A DNA stretch of 64,000 nucleotides from Vibrio lentus (GTDB lineage Bacteria > Pseudomonadota > Gammaproteobacteria > Enterobacterales > Vibrionaceae). This document shows, in pieces, positions 1-10,442 of the stretch (within the stretch, counting starts at the first letter, position 1; each line of letters starts with the position of its first letter). The translations under genes were made by a program, and so were the position numbers. The notes below the pieces were generated by a model that was not told the DNA's origin, searched no databases, and saw nothing but the letters and a program-made list of their open reading frames with translations. Location of the stretch: the NCBI RefSeq assembly GCF_030409755.1, contig NZ_JAUFQE010000002.1, positions 2,976,001 through 3,040,000 of the forward strand, written 5' to 3'.

Positions 1-436
1 AAATGGCACCATTGAGGTAACTGATCATACGGCCGCTCTTCTCAGGGCCAAATAGATCGCGAACCGTCGCAAAGGCTGCTACAGAAGTCGCACAAGCTCC
101 TAAGCCTTGTAGCAGCCGAGCTATTAGCATCATATCAATCGATTGAGCTGCCCACGCCAAGCAAGCACTCAATGCATAGATACTAACACCTCCCAATGCA
201 ACGGTTCGACGTCCTAGCTTATCAGCCAAAGGGCCTGCAAATAATTGCCCGACACCCATGGCGAATAAAAACCAAGTAATCGTATCTTGTGCTAGTGCGT
301 GTTCCACGTGAAACGCTGTTGAAATTTGTGGCAGAGCTGGAAGATAAATATCTATAGCCAGAGGGCTAAATAGAACCAGCATTGCCAATAAAGCAACCTG
401 CAGTTTACTAGGGGTTGGAAGCGCGTTAGAAGGCAC
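1..436 (-). CDS. Bcr/CflA-family drug efflux MFS transporter (3' part outside window)
   Basis: Inner-membrane proton-driven efflux pump of the major facilitator superfamily. The first 145 or so residues are visible; the rest lies beyond position 1. Residues about 10-35 form the first membrane segment and contain SPLAIDIYLPALP, a hallmark of the Bcr/CflA group. The A-loop GQLFAGPLADKLGRR follows, then a third segment and the RLLQGLGACA helix. The start is a GTG at 436 with GGAGA five bases upstream; I see no better in-frame ATG. It is divergent from the LysR gene at 538, which may regulate it (inference). A parS sequence lies inside the coding region at 300-315. The substrate is unknown. Confidence 0.85.
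   Translation of the reverse strand, partial: MPSNALPTPSKLQVALLAMLVLFSPLAIDIYLPALPQISTAFHVEHALAQDTITWFLFAMGVGQLFAGPLADKLGRRTVALGGVSIYALSACLAWAAQSIDMMLIARLLQGLGACATSVAAFATVRDLFGPEKSGRMISYLNGAI
300..315 (+). other. parS: parS site (15 of 16 bases), inside the MFS gene
   Basis: TGTTCCACGTGAAACG matches the bacterial ParB-binding palindrome TGTTNCACGTGAAACA except for the last base. A parAB pair lies at 55.7-57.4 kb, and two perfect copies occur at 3516 and 7217, which supports a centromere role. Confidence 0.75.
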
Positions 437-537
437 AAGATTCTCCGAATGAGTTAATTTAGGTGCATAATAACCAACTAAAGATATGAACAAAAATGGC
501 ATATACTCATTAGCATTATTCCAAATAGGAAACTCAC

Positions 538-1479
538 ATGAATATCGAGAAACTATCACGCCTCGACCTCAATCTATTGGTTTGCTTACAGGTGCTGATG
601 GAAGAGCTGAGTGTCACTCGCACTGCGCATCGATTATGCTTGAGCCAGTCAGCGGTGAGTAAGTCGCTAGCCAAGCTTCGTGAGCAATTTAATGATCCCC
701 TTTTTACGCGAAGTGCTCATGGCCTACGACCGACACCTAAGGCTGTATTTCTCAAGCCTCGATTAGAAACGCTGATCAATCAACTTGATGTACTTACCCA
801 GCCAGAGACATTCATTCCCAACAACAGCGACCACAGTTTTCATATTGCTGCCGTTGAGAGTGTTTACCCACTGATTCTTCCTCACTTCTTACCGGCGATA
901 TTTCGACAAGCACCTAAGGTCAATATCAACACACACGCGTGGACAGAACAAACCTTTAAGAAGCTGCAACTTGGTGAACTAGATATCGGACTCACTGGCA
1001 AAGACATCGACATCAACGATGCGCGTTTAACTATGCTGCCGCCAGACGACATTTGCGAACAAGAGATCTACCGCGACGCACAGATGTGTGTGCTAAGACG
1101 CAACCACCCTGCTCTGAGTGGTAAATGGGATTTAGAAACCTACCTTGCGCAGCGTCATGTACAAGTAAGGTGTGATGGTAACGACCGCTGGCTGCTCGAC
1201 TACAAACTGGCTGATCTTGGTTACCAACGTGATATCGCGATTTCTGTTCCAGACTTCAATAGCGCCGCAAGCCTGTGTACTTACACCGACTTTGTGTTTA
1301 CCGCACCAAGCCACTTTACTTACCTCGTCGCTAAGCAACTCGACTTAGTGGTTGTTCCTTTACCAATGGAATTCCCACCGATGGCATACACTCTGTTTTG
1401 GCACCGTGACAGAGAAAATGACCCAGCCTTAACTTGGTTGCGAGATATCATCAAAGAAAAAACTCTGCACCTTAGATAA
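538..1479 (+). CDS. LysR-family transcriptional regulator
   Basis: A 313-residue one-component regulator. The N-terminal winged helix-turn-helix (residues about 9-68) includes LDLNLLVCLQVLMEE and SQSAVSKSLAKLREQF. The C-terminal substrate-binding fold (about 95-300) would bind an unknown inducer. The sequence style (RLDLNLL, DPLFTR, PTPKA) resembles the LeuO/NahR/NodD branch. It is transcribed away from the Bcr/CflA exporter, the classic arrangement for a LysR protein controlling its divergent neighbour. Its own effector and targets cannot be read from the sequence. A second, related LysR gene lies at 26108-27049. Confidence 0.9.
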   Translation: MNIEKLSRLDLNLLVCLQVLMEELSVTRTAHRLCLSQSAVSKSLAKLREQFNDPLFTRSAHGLRPTPKAVFLKPRLETLINQLDVLTQPETFIPNNSDHSFHIAAVESVYPLILPHFLPAIFRQAPKVNINTHAWTEQTFKKLQLGELDIGLTGKDIDINDARLTMLPPDDICEQEIYRDAQMCVLRRNHPALSGKWDLETYLAQRHVQVRCDGNDRWLLDYKLADLGYQRDIAISVPDFNSAASLCTYTDFVFTAPSHFTYLVAKQLDLVVVPLPMEFPPMAYTLFWHRDRENDPALTWLRDIIKEKTLHLR

Positions 1480-1601
1480 AAATGGCGTACAGCGTTTGCA
1501 GCAAACGAACAAAAGCGCTAGCTTATTGACCTAATAAGTCCCCTCGCATGTATATCGACTGTGAGTGTTAACAAGGACCCTAACAATAAGGATAAACACA
1601 G

Positions 1602-3392
1602 ATGCACAATATCACTGCTGAACGCGTTGCTGCGGTTCGAGCTTGGCTTGAAACAAGCAACCTAGATGCCGTTATTATTCCACACGAAGACGAATATCTA
1701 GGTGAATACGTTCCCGCTCATAACGAGCGACTTCACTGGTTAACAGGTTTCACTGGCTCTGCAGGTGCCGCTGTTATCACTCGTGAAACTGCTGCTATTT
1801 TTGTAGATGGTCGCTACACCGTTCAGGTTCGTAAGCAGGTACCAGCAGAGTTATTTGAGTATCGCCACCTTATTGAAGAACCGGCTTTAGATTGGATCAT
1901 CAATTCATTGCCGCAAGGCAGTAAGGTTGCATTCGACCCACGCATGCACACCGCTGCTTGGTTGAAAGGCGCACAAGCAAAACTAGCGGAGAAAGTTGAA
2001 CTAACGACACTCTCTTCTAATCCAATTGATGAACTTTGGTCTGATCGCCCTGAACCTGTCGTGTCTGATGTTCGCCTAATGGCAACAGATGCCGTTGGTC
2101 AATCAAGTGAAAGCAAACGTGCGGAGATTGCTGGCTTACTAAAAGCAAAAGGTGCGGACGCCGCTATCCTTACCGAGCTAGACTCAATCTGTTGGTTGCT
2201 TAACATTCGTGGCTTGGACGTATCTCGCCTACCTGTTGTACTGTCTAATGCAATCATTCACGCTGATGAAAGCGTCGATTTCTTCCTAGACCCAGCACGC
2301 ATCCCAGCAGGCTTTGAAGCACACGTTGGTAATGGTATTCGCGTTTCTCACCCATCAGAGCTTGAAGCGCGCCTTCAGTCTTTAGAAGGTAACAATGTGT
2401 CTGTCGATTCAGGCACGAGTAATGCTTGGTACACGCTGGTTCTGCAAAACGCTGGCGCTCACATCATTGAAGCAGCAGACCCATGCCTAATGCCAAAAGC
2501 TGCTAAAAACGCAACTGAGATTGCAGGTATGAAAGCGTGTCACATTCGAGATGGCGTGGCGATGGCGAAATTCCTGTCTTGGATTGATGCAGAAGTCGCG
2601 CAAGGTAACCTGCACAACGAAGCGGTACTAGCAGACAAAGTACAATCATTCCGCGAGCAAGACCCGACGCTGATGGATCTAAGTTTTGACACCATTTCTG
2701 CGGCAGGCGGCAACGCTGCAATGTGTCACTACAACCATGAGAATCAACCTGAACCAGGTCAGTTAGAAATGAATACTCTGTACCTAGTCGATTCAGGCGG
2801 CCAGTATCTAGATGGCACAACAGACATCACGCGTACTATCGCGATTGGCCAACCAAGTGACGAAATGATTCAGCAGTTCACTCTCGCACTGAAAGGTCAT
2901 ATCGGCATCGCACGAGCTCGTTTCCCACAAGGCACTCGTGGTTTCCAACTTGATATCCTAGCGCGTCAGCACTTATGGGCAGAAGGCTTCGATTACGACC
3001 ACGGTACTGGTCACGGTGTTGGTCACTTCCTAAGTGTTCATGAAGGACCGCAAAGCATCTCTAAGAAGCTTATCGACGTGCCTCTTGTTGTAGGTATGGT
3101 GTTATCAAACGAGCCGGGTTACTACCGTGCTGATGAATTTGGTATCCGTATCGAGAACCTAGAACTGGTGGTTGAGCTGCCAACTCAAGGTGATTTTTCA
3201 GTACTAACGTTTGAGTCGCTAACTCGTTGTCCTATCGATAAGCGCAACATCAATGTTGATTTGCTAACACGACCTGAACTGGCGTGGCTGAACGACTACC
3301 ATCAGAAGGTATGGAACGACGTTAGCCCACTAGTTGAAGGTGATACATTGGAATGGTTACGCCAATCAACAACACCACTTGCTCACGCTTAA
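1602..3392 (+). CDS. Xaa-Pro aminopeptidase (M24B, aminopeptidase P type)
   Basis: Cytoplasmic metallopeptidase that removes an N-terminal residue preceding proline. It has 596 residues, the three-domain long form. Two creatinase-like N-terminal domains (about 1-310) precede the pita-bread catalytic domain (about 310-540). The metal ligands are visible: Asp in YLVDSGGQYLDGTTDITR, His in GHGVGHFLSVHEGP, and Glu in NEPGYY and GIRIENL. There is no signal peptide. It is preceded by AACAAGGACC and an AAGGAT-type ribosome site. It stands alone between a LysR gene and a terminator shared with thiH. Expected role: recycling of proline-containing peptides. Confidence 0.9.
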   Translation: MHNITAERVAAVRAWLETSNLDAVIIPHEDEYLGEYVPAHNERLHWLTGFTGSAGAAVITRETAAIFVDGRYTVQVRKQVPAELFEYRHLIEEPALDWIINSLPQGSKVAFDPRMHTAAWLKGAQAKLAEKVELTTLSSNPIDELWSDRPEPVVSDVRLMATDAVGQSSESKRAEIAGLLKAKGADAAILTELDSICWLLNIRGLDVSRLPVVLSNAIIHADESVDFFLDPARIPAGFEAHVGNGIRVSHPSELEARLQSLEGNNVSVDSGTSNAWYTLVLQNAGAHIIEAADPCLMPKAAKNATEIAGMKACHIRDGVAMAKFLSWIDAEVAQGNLHNEAVLADKVQSFREQDPTLMDLSFDTISAAGGNAAMCHYNHENQPEPGQLEMNTLYLVDSGGQYLDGTTDITRTIAIGQPSDEMIQQFTLALKGHIGIARARFPQGTRGFQLDILARQHLWAEGFDYDHGTGHGVGHFLSVHEGPQSISKKLIDVPLVVGMVLSNEPGYYRADEFGIRIENLELVVELPTQGDFSVLTFESLTRCPIDKRNINVDLLTRPELAWLNDYHQKVWNDVSPLVEGDTLEWLRQSTTPLAHA

Positions 3393-3466
3393 CGCTTCAC
3401 TAAGCTGTTAGCTGAACCAAAACGAGCTTGCTCGGTTAATAAGTTAAATAGCAAATAGCAAATAGC

Positions 3467-3495
3467 AAAACGGCTACCCAAAGGTAGCCGTTTTT
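3467..3495. terminator. Bidirectional terminator between the aminopeptidase and thiH
   Basis: Perfect 8-bp stem CGGCTACC / GGTAGCCG with a 4-base loop, A-tract on the left and T-tract on the right. It can end both the plus-strand peptidase transcript and the minus-strand thiamine operon. Confidence 0.85.
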
Positions 3496-3515
3496 ATTTG
3501 CCTGTATCATTACGA

Positions 3516-3531
3516 TGTTTCACGTGGAACA
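3516..3531 (+). other. parS: parS site (perfect), intergenic
   Basis: TGTTTCACGTGGAACA is a perfect match to the 16-bp ParB site (read on the minus strand as TGTTCCACGTGAAACA). It lies just after the shared terminator and before the end of thiH. Confidence 0.88.
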
Positions 3532-3547
3532 TCGACCAATATGTTGA

Positions 3548-4675
3548 TTAACCAGAATAGGCACTGTGCCAGTCTCGCCACACTGGGTCGAAACCTCGCT
3601 GACGAATCATTGACTCAACATCGGCAGCACTTCTCTCGTCGCTTATCTCAAATTGCTCAAGCTCTTCTTCACCAGAAGCATAACCACCAGGTTGGGTTTT
3701 AGAAGCCGCCGACATACTCGTGATCCCCAATGGCAACACATTGTCGCGAAAGGTTGCCGATTCGCGAGTAGAAAGGGATAGCTCGACCTCGGGATTCAAG
3801 AGTCGATATGCGCAGATAAGCTGAACCAATTGTTTGTCGTTCATGACTGATTTAGGCTGTAATCCTCCACTAGAGTCTCCACCCTCACACGGACGAAGAC
3901 GCGGGAATGAAATTGAATAGCGAGTCTGCCAATAAGTGCGCTCTAGGTAATCTAAGTGAGCAGCAACAAAAAAGCAGTCGGTTCGCCAATCTTCCAAACC
4001 AATCAAGGCACCAATCCCTATCTTATCGATCCCTGCCTTTGCCAAGCGATCAGGGGTTTCAAGACGATATTCAAAATCCATTTTATTACCACGTAGATGA
4101 TGCTCAGCGTAGGTCCTTGGTTGATAAGTCTCTTGATAAACCATCACCGCATCTAAACCAAGCGTTTTAAGTTCTGCGTAATCTTGTTGGTCAAGCGGCT
4201 GCACTTCCATCGCAAGGTAGTTGAATTGCTTTTTGATATTCGGCAACACCTGTCGAAAGTAATTCATCCCGACCTTAGTTTCATGCTCACCGGTCACCAA
4301 CAATACACTATCGAATTTCATCTTTTTGATGGCCGCACTTTCGGCATCAATTTCATCCAAAGTAAGCGTGCGGCGCTTGATACGGTTCTCCATTGAGAAG
4401 CCACAATACGTACACGCATTAGCGCACAGGTTAGATAGGTATAAAGGAATATAAAGCGACATCGTATTGCCAAATCGCTTGCGAGTTAGTGCCAACGATT
4501 GTTGTGCCATCTGCTCTAAGTAAGGTTCTGCCGCCGGAGAGATCAGAGCCTTAAAGTCTTCTAAGTCGCGTTTGGGTTTACTCAGAGCACGTTCAACATC
4601 CGCTGCCGTTTTACTGAAGATAGACATACCAATGTCATCCCAGTTGAGCTGTTTAAATCGATCAACAAACGTCAT
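3548..4675 (-). CDS. thiH: 2-iminoacetate synthase ThiH (radical SAM)
   Basis: Cleaves tyrosine to dehydroglycine (2-iminoacetate) and p-cresol, supplying the glycine-derived part of the thiazole ring. It has 375 residues, close to E. coli ThiH. The radical-SAM cluster motif CANACTYCGF (about residue 85) gives CxxxCxxC, and the SAM-binding region GEHETK follows. It is the last gene of the thi operon, starting 7 bases after thiG, with which it forms a complex. Presence of thiH rather than thiO indicates the tyrosine-dependent, oxygen-sensitive route. Confidence 0.95.
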   Translation of the reverse strand: MTFVDRFKQLNWDDIGMSIFSKTAADVERALSKPKRDLEDFKALISPAAEPYLEQMAQQSLALTRKRFGNTMSLYIPLYLSNLCANACTYCGFSMENRIKRRTLTLDEIDAESAAIKKMKFDSVLLVTGEHETKVGMNYFRQVLPNIKKQFNYLAMEVQPLDQQDYAELKTLGLDAVMVYQETYQPRTYAEHHLRGNKMDFEYRLETPDRLAKAGIDKIGIGALIGLEDWRTDCFFVAAHLDYLERTYWQTRYSISFPRLRPCEGGDSSGGLQPKSVMNDKQLVQLICAYRLLNPEVELSLSTRESATFRDNVLPLGITSMSAASKTQPGGYASGEEELEQFEISDERSAADVESMIRQRGFDPVWRDWHSAYSG

Positions 4676-4682
4676 AGCAATA

Positions 4683-5447
4683 CTACTCGTCTAGGAATGA
4701 AGTTAACGGGCTCGAAGCAACCGCGTGAGATACTTTTCCTGCAAGTCCAGCAAGGTAAGCCATTCGACCCGCCTCAACTGCCAACTTAAACGCAATTGCC
4801 ATTTCAACCGGCTGTTGAGAAGCAGCAATTGCGGTATTCACTAACACAGCGTCTGCGCCCATTTCCATTGCACGAGCAGCATGAGATGGCGCACCAATCC
4901 CCGCATCAACAATCACAGGGACATTCGCTTGGTCGATAATGATCTCTAAGAAGTCTGCAGACGCAATACCCTTATTTGAACCAATCGGCGCACCTAACGG
5001 CATAACCGCCGCACAACCCACCTCTTCCAAGTGTTTACACAATACTGGGTCGGCATGGCAGTAAGGCAACACAACAAAGCCATCTTTGACCAGTTGCTCA
5101 GCGGCTTTAAGCGTTTCAATTGGGTCTGGCATCAAATACTTTGGATCCGGATGAATCTCAAGCTTTAGCCAGTTAGTACCTAGTGCTTCACGAGCCAAGT
5201 GTGCTGCGAAAATTGCATCCTTCGCGTTCTTCGCACCAGAGGTATTCGGAAGTAGATTAACGCCAGCGTCAATAATTGGCTGTAAAATATCATCTTGCTC
5301 AGAACGAATATCGACTCTCTTTAGTGCCATGGTCGCCAGTTGAGAACCTGACGCTTCGATAGCACTCGCCATCAAATGCTTATTTGCGAACTTGCCGGTT
5401 CCAGTGAACAGACGTGATTGAAACGTTTTATCTGCGATGGTTAACAT
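4683..5447 (-). CDS. thiG: Thiazole synthase ThiG
   Basis: Cytoplasmic TIM-barrel enzyme that builds the thiazole phosphate of thiamine from deoxyxylulose phosphate, dehydroglycine and ThiS-thiocarboxylate. It has 254 residues, normal length. Recognisable family segments include RLFTGTGKF near the N terminus, [34 protein letters not shown], and a phosphate-binding [27 protein letters not shown]. The start ATG is two bases from the end of thiS, so the two are probably translationally coupled. Confidence 0.95.
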   Translation of the reverse strand: MLTIADKTFQSRLFTGTGKFANKHLMASAIEASGSQLATMALKRVDIRSEQDDILQPIIDAGVNLLPNTSGAKNAKDAIFAAHLAREALGTNWLKLEIHPDPKYLMPDPIETLKAAEQLVKDGFVVLPYCHADPVLCKHLEEVGCAAVMPLGAPIGSNKGIASADFLEIIIDQANVPVIVDAGIGAPSHAARAMEMGADAVLVNTAIAASQQPVEMAIAFKLAVEAGRMAYLAGLAGKVSHAVASSPLTSFLDE

Positions 5448-5449
5448 GG

Positions 5450-5659
5450 TTAGCCCCCTGCAATAGCTTGGAAAAGAGATATAGCGTCGCCTTCATTAAC
5501 GACCGTTTGTTGCCACTGGCTACGCGGGACAACCGCATTATTGATAGCAAATACACAACCTAGATCAGGTAATGCTAGAACTTGGATAATGTCCGCTAGA
5601 GACGACGAGTGTGCTACTTGTTCTGATTGTTCGTTTATCGAGATCGTTATATGGCTCAT
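5450..5659 (-). CDS. thiS: Sulfur carrier protein ThiS
   Basis: A 69-residue ubiquitin-like sulfur carrier. The essential C-terminal Gly-Gly (…FQAIAGG) is present; ThiF adenylates it and it is converted to a thiocarboxylate that donates sulfur to ThiG. It overlaps the end of thiF by 4 bases and is 2 bases from thiG. Small size and the GG tail make the call secure. Confidence 0.95.
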   Translation of the reverse strand: MSHITISINEQSEQVAHSSSLADIIQVLALPDLGCVFAINNAVVPRSQWQQTVVNEGDAISLFQAIAGG

Positions 5660-6438
5660 TGGATATCTTCTTCTAAATGCTTAACTACAGACGCACTGCA
5701 CACAGGACATTCACTATCTTGAGTGAGCATAAGGTTTTGCCAATTCATCGTCTGGCCATCGAACAGTTTGAGTTGGTGTGTTGCGGCCTGAAACTCACCA
5801 CGAGTTAGACGTTGAATAGCAGCCAAAGCTTGAAGGTTACCTATGGTGCCAACAACTGGGCCTATGATGCCGCTATCGCTACAACGAGTCGTTTGTGGAT
5901 GATGTCTGAACGGGAACAAGCAGTGATAGCACCCTTTCTGATTCTGATAATCAAATACAACAAACTGGCCTTTCCAGCCAATTGCAGAACCAGAAATCAA
6001 AGGGGTCTTCGTGCTGAAACATGCTTGGTTAACCTGCTGGCGTGACTCGAAGTTGTCAGTACAATCCAACACTAAGTCAGCTAGCATCACTTCAAGCTCA
6101 AGCTGACTTTCACTCATTCGTTGATTGATGGTTCTTACTTGGCTGCGACCATTGAGCTCACTCAGTTGTTGCTTCAACGCTTCAACCTTAGGCGAACCTA
6201 ACTGACTTTCCCTGAACGCGACCTGTCGTTGCAGGTTCGATGAATCGACACAATCATCATCAACCAGCACGATCTTTCCAACACCAGAAGCAGCTAGATA
6301 AAGAGCCGCGGCATTACCTAAGCCACCACAACCAATCAACAACACATGACTATTTAGTAAGTTGCGTTGCCCTTGCTCACCCACTTCAGGCAACGCAATT
6401 TGTCGTTGATAACGAATGAATTCAAAGTCACTCAGCAT
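5656..6438 (-). CDS. thiF: ThiS adenylyltransferase ThiF
   Basis: E1-like enzyme that activates the C terminus of ThiS with ATP. It has 260 residues. The nucleotide-binding glycine loop LIGCGGLGNAAALYLAASGVG lies at about 34-54, the DDDCVDSSNLQRQ loop follows, and DCTDNFESR marks the catalytic region. Zinc ligands are CYHC and CPVC, and the crossover-loop cysteine region is TTRCSDSGI. The start overlaps the 3' end of thiE by 11 bases. A MoeB-like role is possible in principle, but the position directly before thiS decides for ThiF. Confidence 0.93.
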   Translation of the reverse strand: MLSDFEFIRYQRQIALPEVGEQGQRNLLNSHVLLIGCGGLGNAAALYLAASGVGKIVLVDDDCVDSSNLQRQVAFRESQLGSPKVEALKQQLSELNGRSQVRTINQRMSESQLELEVMLADLVLDCTDNFESRQQVNQACFSTKTPLISGSAIGWKGQFVVFDYQNQKGCYHCLFPFRHHPQTTRCSDSGIIGPVVGTIGNLQALAAIQRLTRGEFQAATHQLKLFDGQTMNWQNLMLTQDSECPVCSASVVKHLEEDIQ

Positions 6439-7719
6439 AGCTAGGCTCCTGTATAACCTCTTCCTTAAGAGTTGGAGATTTAGGTGCCATCAGTTTTTTG
6501 AAAAATTCGATCACTTTCTGCGGGTCTTCCGCCAATGTAATCGCACGTACCACCGCCAAACTCGATACCCCACACTCCCACACCTGCTCAGCTGTCGATT
6601 GGTCAATACCGCCAATAGCAACCGTCGGATAACCAGTGAGTTGGTCTGTGTATGGGATAGTATCAATCAGCTGTTGATACAGAGATAAACGAACTAAACC
6701 TTGAGGCTTTGATGGCATCTGTTTAGTTGTTGTTGGGAAGATATGCCCTAGCGCAATATAGCTTGGGTTGATTTGAACAATGCGGAGCAACTCGTAATAG
6801 CCATGAGTCGAGAGACCGATCTTGATACCTGCTTGGCTCAACTGTGAGAGGTTTGACTCTTCAATATCCTCTTGCCCCAAATGAACACCAAATGCGTCAT
6901 GCTTGAGTGCAAGCTGCCAATAGTCATTGATAAAAACCTGAGCGTTATACTCTCGACCAAGCTCGATTGATCGCGCAACTTGTTGTTCTAAGTCCGCTTG
7001 CTGCGGGTTTTTAATACGTAGTTGAACAGTGTTGATTCCAAGCTTGAGCAACCTTTCGATCCACTCAACATCATCAACCACAGGGTATAGCCCTAGGCTA
7101 CTCTTGCTCAATTCAGGGAACGAAAGTGATGCTCCTTGGTGCGCCCAACCAACACTAATATCCAGTCGCTCATCTTCCAAAACTGGAACTGGAAAGTTTT
7201 GGTAATGTGCTGGCCATGTTCCACGTGAAACATTGGACGATGCGCGAGCTAGAACCAGTGCATCTTCTAATGGGAATTCCAGCGCCAACAAAGAAAGTAA
7301 CCAAGCGAAGTGACCACGACTATCTAACTCCTGATGAGTTGTAGTGTCACTCTTGATAGCACGATTAGCATCCCGGTATGACCAGATATCCAGTACAGCT
7401 GAATCATCTGAGACACCGACATAGATGGTATTCGGAGTTTGTGTAAAGGCGTCACAAACGTCAGTTAGCGCGACTGAATTACTGTAATCAACAACATGGT
7501 TCAGTTCCGCCAACTGACACTCCGCCAATGAATCAACATCATGAGCAAAGCCAATAGATAATGCCTGTTGAGCATCAACGATAAAGAAGTATTGAGTTGG
7601 GCTTACACCCAACTCAACTGCATCAGTTGCTAAACCTTGTCGTTTAGCAACCAATAGACAGTTTTGAACCTCCCCCGTTAACTCTATGTATTGAGATGGG
7701 ATGAGAATATTCACTGTCA

Positions 7720-7720
<1 letters not shown>
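6428..7720 (-). CDS. thiE: Thiamine-phosphate synthase ThiE with a long N-terminal extension
   Basis: Couples HMP pyrophosphate and thiazole phosphate to give thiamine phosphate. At 430 residues it is about twice the usual ThiE. The C-terminal part (about 210-410) is a complete ThiE barrel: GLYPVVDDVEWIERLL, VQLRIKN, VFINDYWQLAL, GVHLGQED, IGLSTHGYYE, YIALGHIFPTTTK and VAIGGID. Residues 1-200 are not ThiE; FPLEDALVLARASSNVSRGTWP resembles the last helix of ThiD-type HMP kinases, but no kinase active site is evident, so it may be a degenerate ThiD domain (inference). It overlaps thiC by one base. A parS site is embedded at 7217-7232, encoding NVSRGT. Confidence 0.9.
7217..7232 (+). other. parS: parS site (perfect), inside thiE
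   Basis: TGTTCCACGTGAAACA, an exact 16-bp ParB site, lies within the thiE coding sequence where it encodes Asn-Val-Ser-Arg-Gly-Thr on the minus strand. It is the third site in a 7-kb cluster with those at 300 and 3516. Confidence 0.88.
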
Positions 7721-9687
<1,967 letters not shown>

Positions 9688-9809
9688 TTAGCCATTATTT
9701 ATAGGGATAAAAATGCTTGACGGATTAGATGCTACAAGAGGGATCACGGTAAGAAATACAGTTGTGATCTGGAGATAGATCTCTAGAGGGATTCTAGTTA
9801 GATATCTAC

Positions 9810-9893
9810 TCTTGTTCCCTTCGCAGGTATTAGCCTGATCAGGTTCAACGGATCCCGAGTTAACGGTCTCAGCCATATGGCACTCCGACAAGT
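9810..9893 (-). promoter_or_regulatory. TPP (THI-box) riboswitch upstream of thiC
   Basis: On the minus strand the conserved THI-box core is readable: GGAGTGCC, then GGCTGAGA, GGGATCC, then GAACCTGATCAGGCTAATACC and GCGAAGGGAAC. This is the thiamine pyrophosphate aptamer. It lies about 140 bases before thiC, leaving room for an expression platform that would shut the operon when TPP is abundant. Confidence 0.95.
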
Positions 9894-9907
9894 TCGATCG
9901 AGTATAT

Positions 9908-9933
9908 AAAAACGGCTTGGATAAACCAAGCCG
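9908..9933 (-). terminator. Terminator of crcB
   Basis: Perfect 8-bp stem (CGGCTTGG / CCAAGCCG, 5-base loop) followed on the minus strand by a run of T. It separates crcB from the thiamine riboswitch transcript. Confidence 0.85.
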
Positions 9934-9959
9934 AGTTGTTAACAAATCGTAAGAAAGTT

Positions 9960-10343
9960 TTAAGACTTTATCAAAAGTTGGAAGCCGATCCATGCTGCTG
10001 AGATGCTGAGAACCACGTTGAGTAACACATTGAGTCCCATCTTAAAGAAAGCACCCTGCTGCATAAGAAGCACGTTATCCATCGAAAATGTAGAAAATGT
10101 AGTCAGTGCTCCAAGGAAGCCAAGACCGATAATTTGTCTCCATGGTTCTGTCGCAACCATCTCATTCTCAAACGCTGCGATGAGTAAGCCCATAATTAAA
10201 GAGCCAACCACGTTAACAGTTAGCGTACCATAAGGAAAACCACGCCCTAGCATCACCACACATAACTCTGAAATCAAATAGCGCGAACAAGCACCAAATG
10301 CGCCACCAATGGCAATAAAACCTAAAATAGATAACTGACCCAT
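9960..10343 (-). CDS. crcB: Fluoride ion channel CrcB/Fluc
   Basis: Small inner-membrane fluoride exporter that works as an antiparallel dimer. It has 127 residues from the ATG at 10343, which follows GGGAGG by five bases; a longer in-frame ATG upstream adds only four residues and has a poorer ribosome site. Four hydrophobic segments are visible. Family motifs are GGAFGACSRY at the N terminus, GTLTVNVVGS, and GALTTFSTFS containing the pore phenylalanine region. It stands alone between its terminator and the multicopper oxidase. I see no fluoride riboswitch upstream. Confidence 0.93.
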   Translation of the reverse strand: MGQLSILGFIAIGGAFGACSRYLISELCVVMLGRGFPYGTLTVNVVGSLIMGLLIAAFENEMVATEPWRQIIGLGFLGALTTFSTFSMDNVLLMQQGAFFKMGLNVLLNVVLSISAAWIGFQLLIKS

Positions 10344-10442
10344 GAATCCTCCCAAACAATAATCCCTATATTCTAGCTTTAACGCCGATAAAAGCGAGGG
10401 TAGAACTAAGAATGCATGCGCAAATATTAAACGTTACAGGTG

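Noticed and set aside
1490..1530. Palindrome CGTTTGCAGCAAACG after the first LysR gene as a terminator
   Set aside because: The stem is convincing but no T-tract follows, so I did not list it as a terminator.
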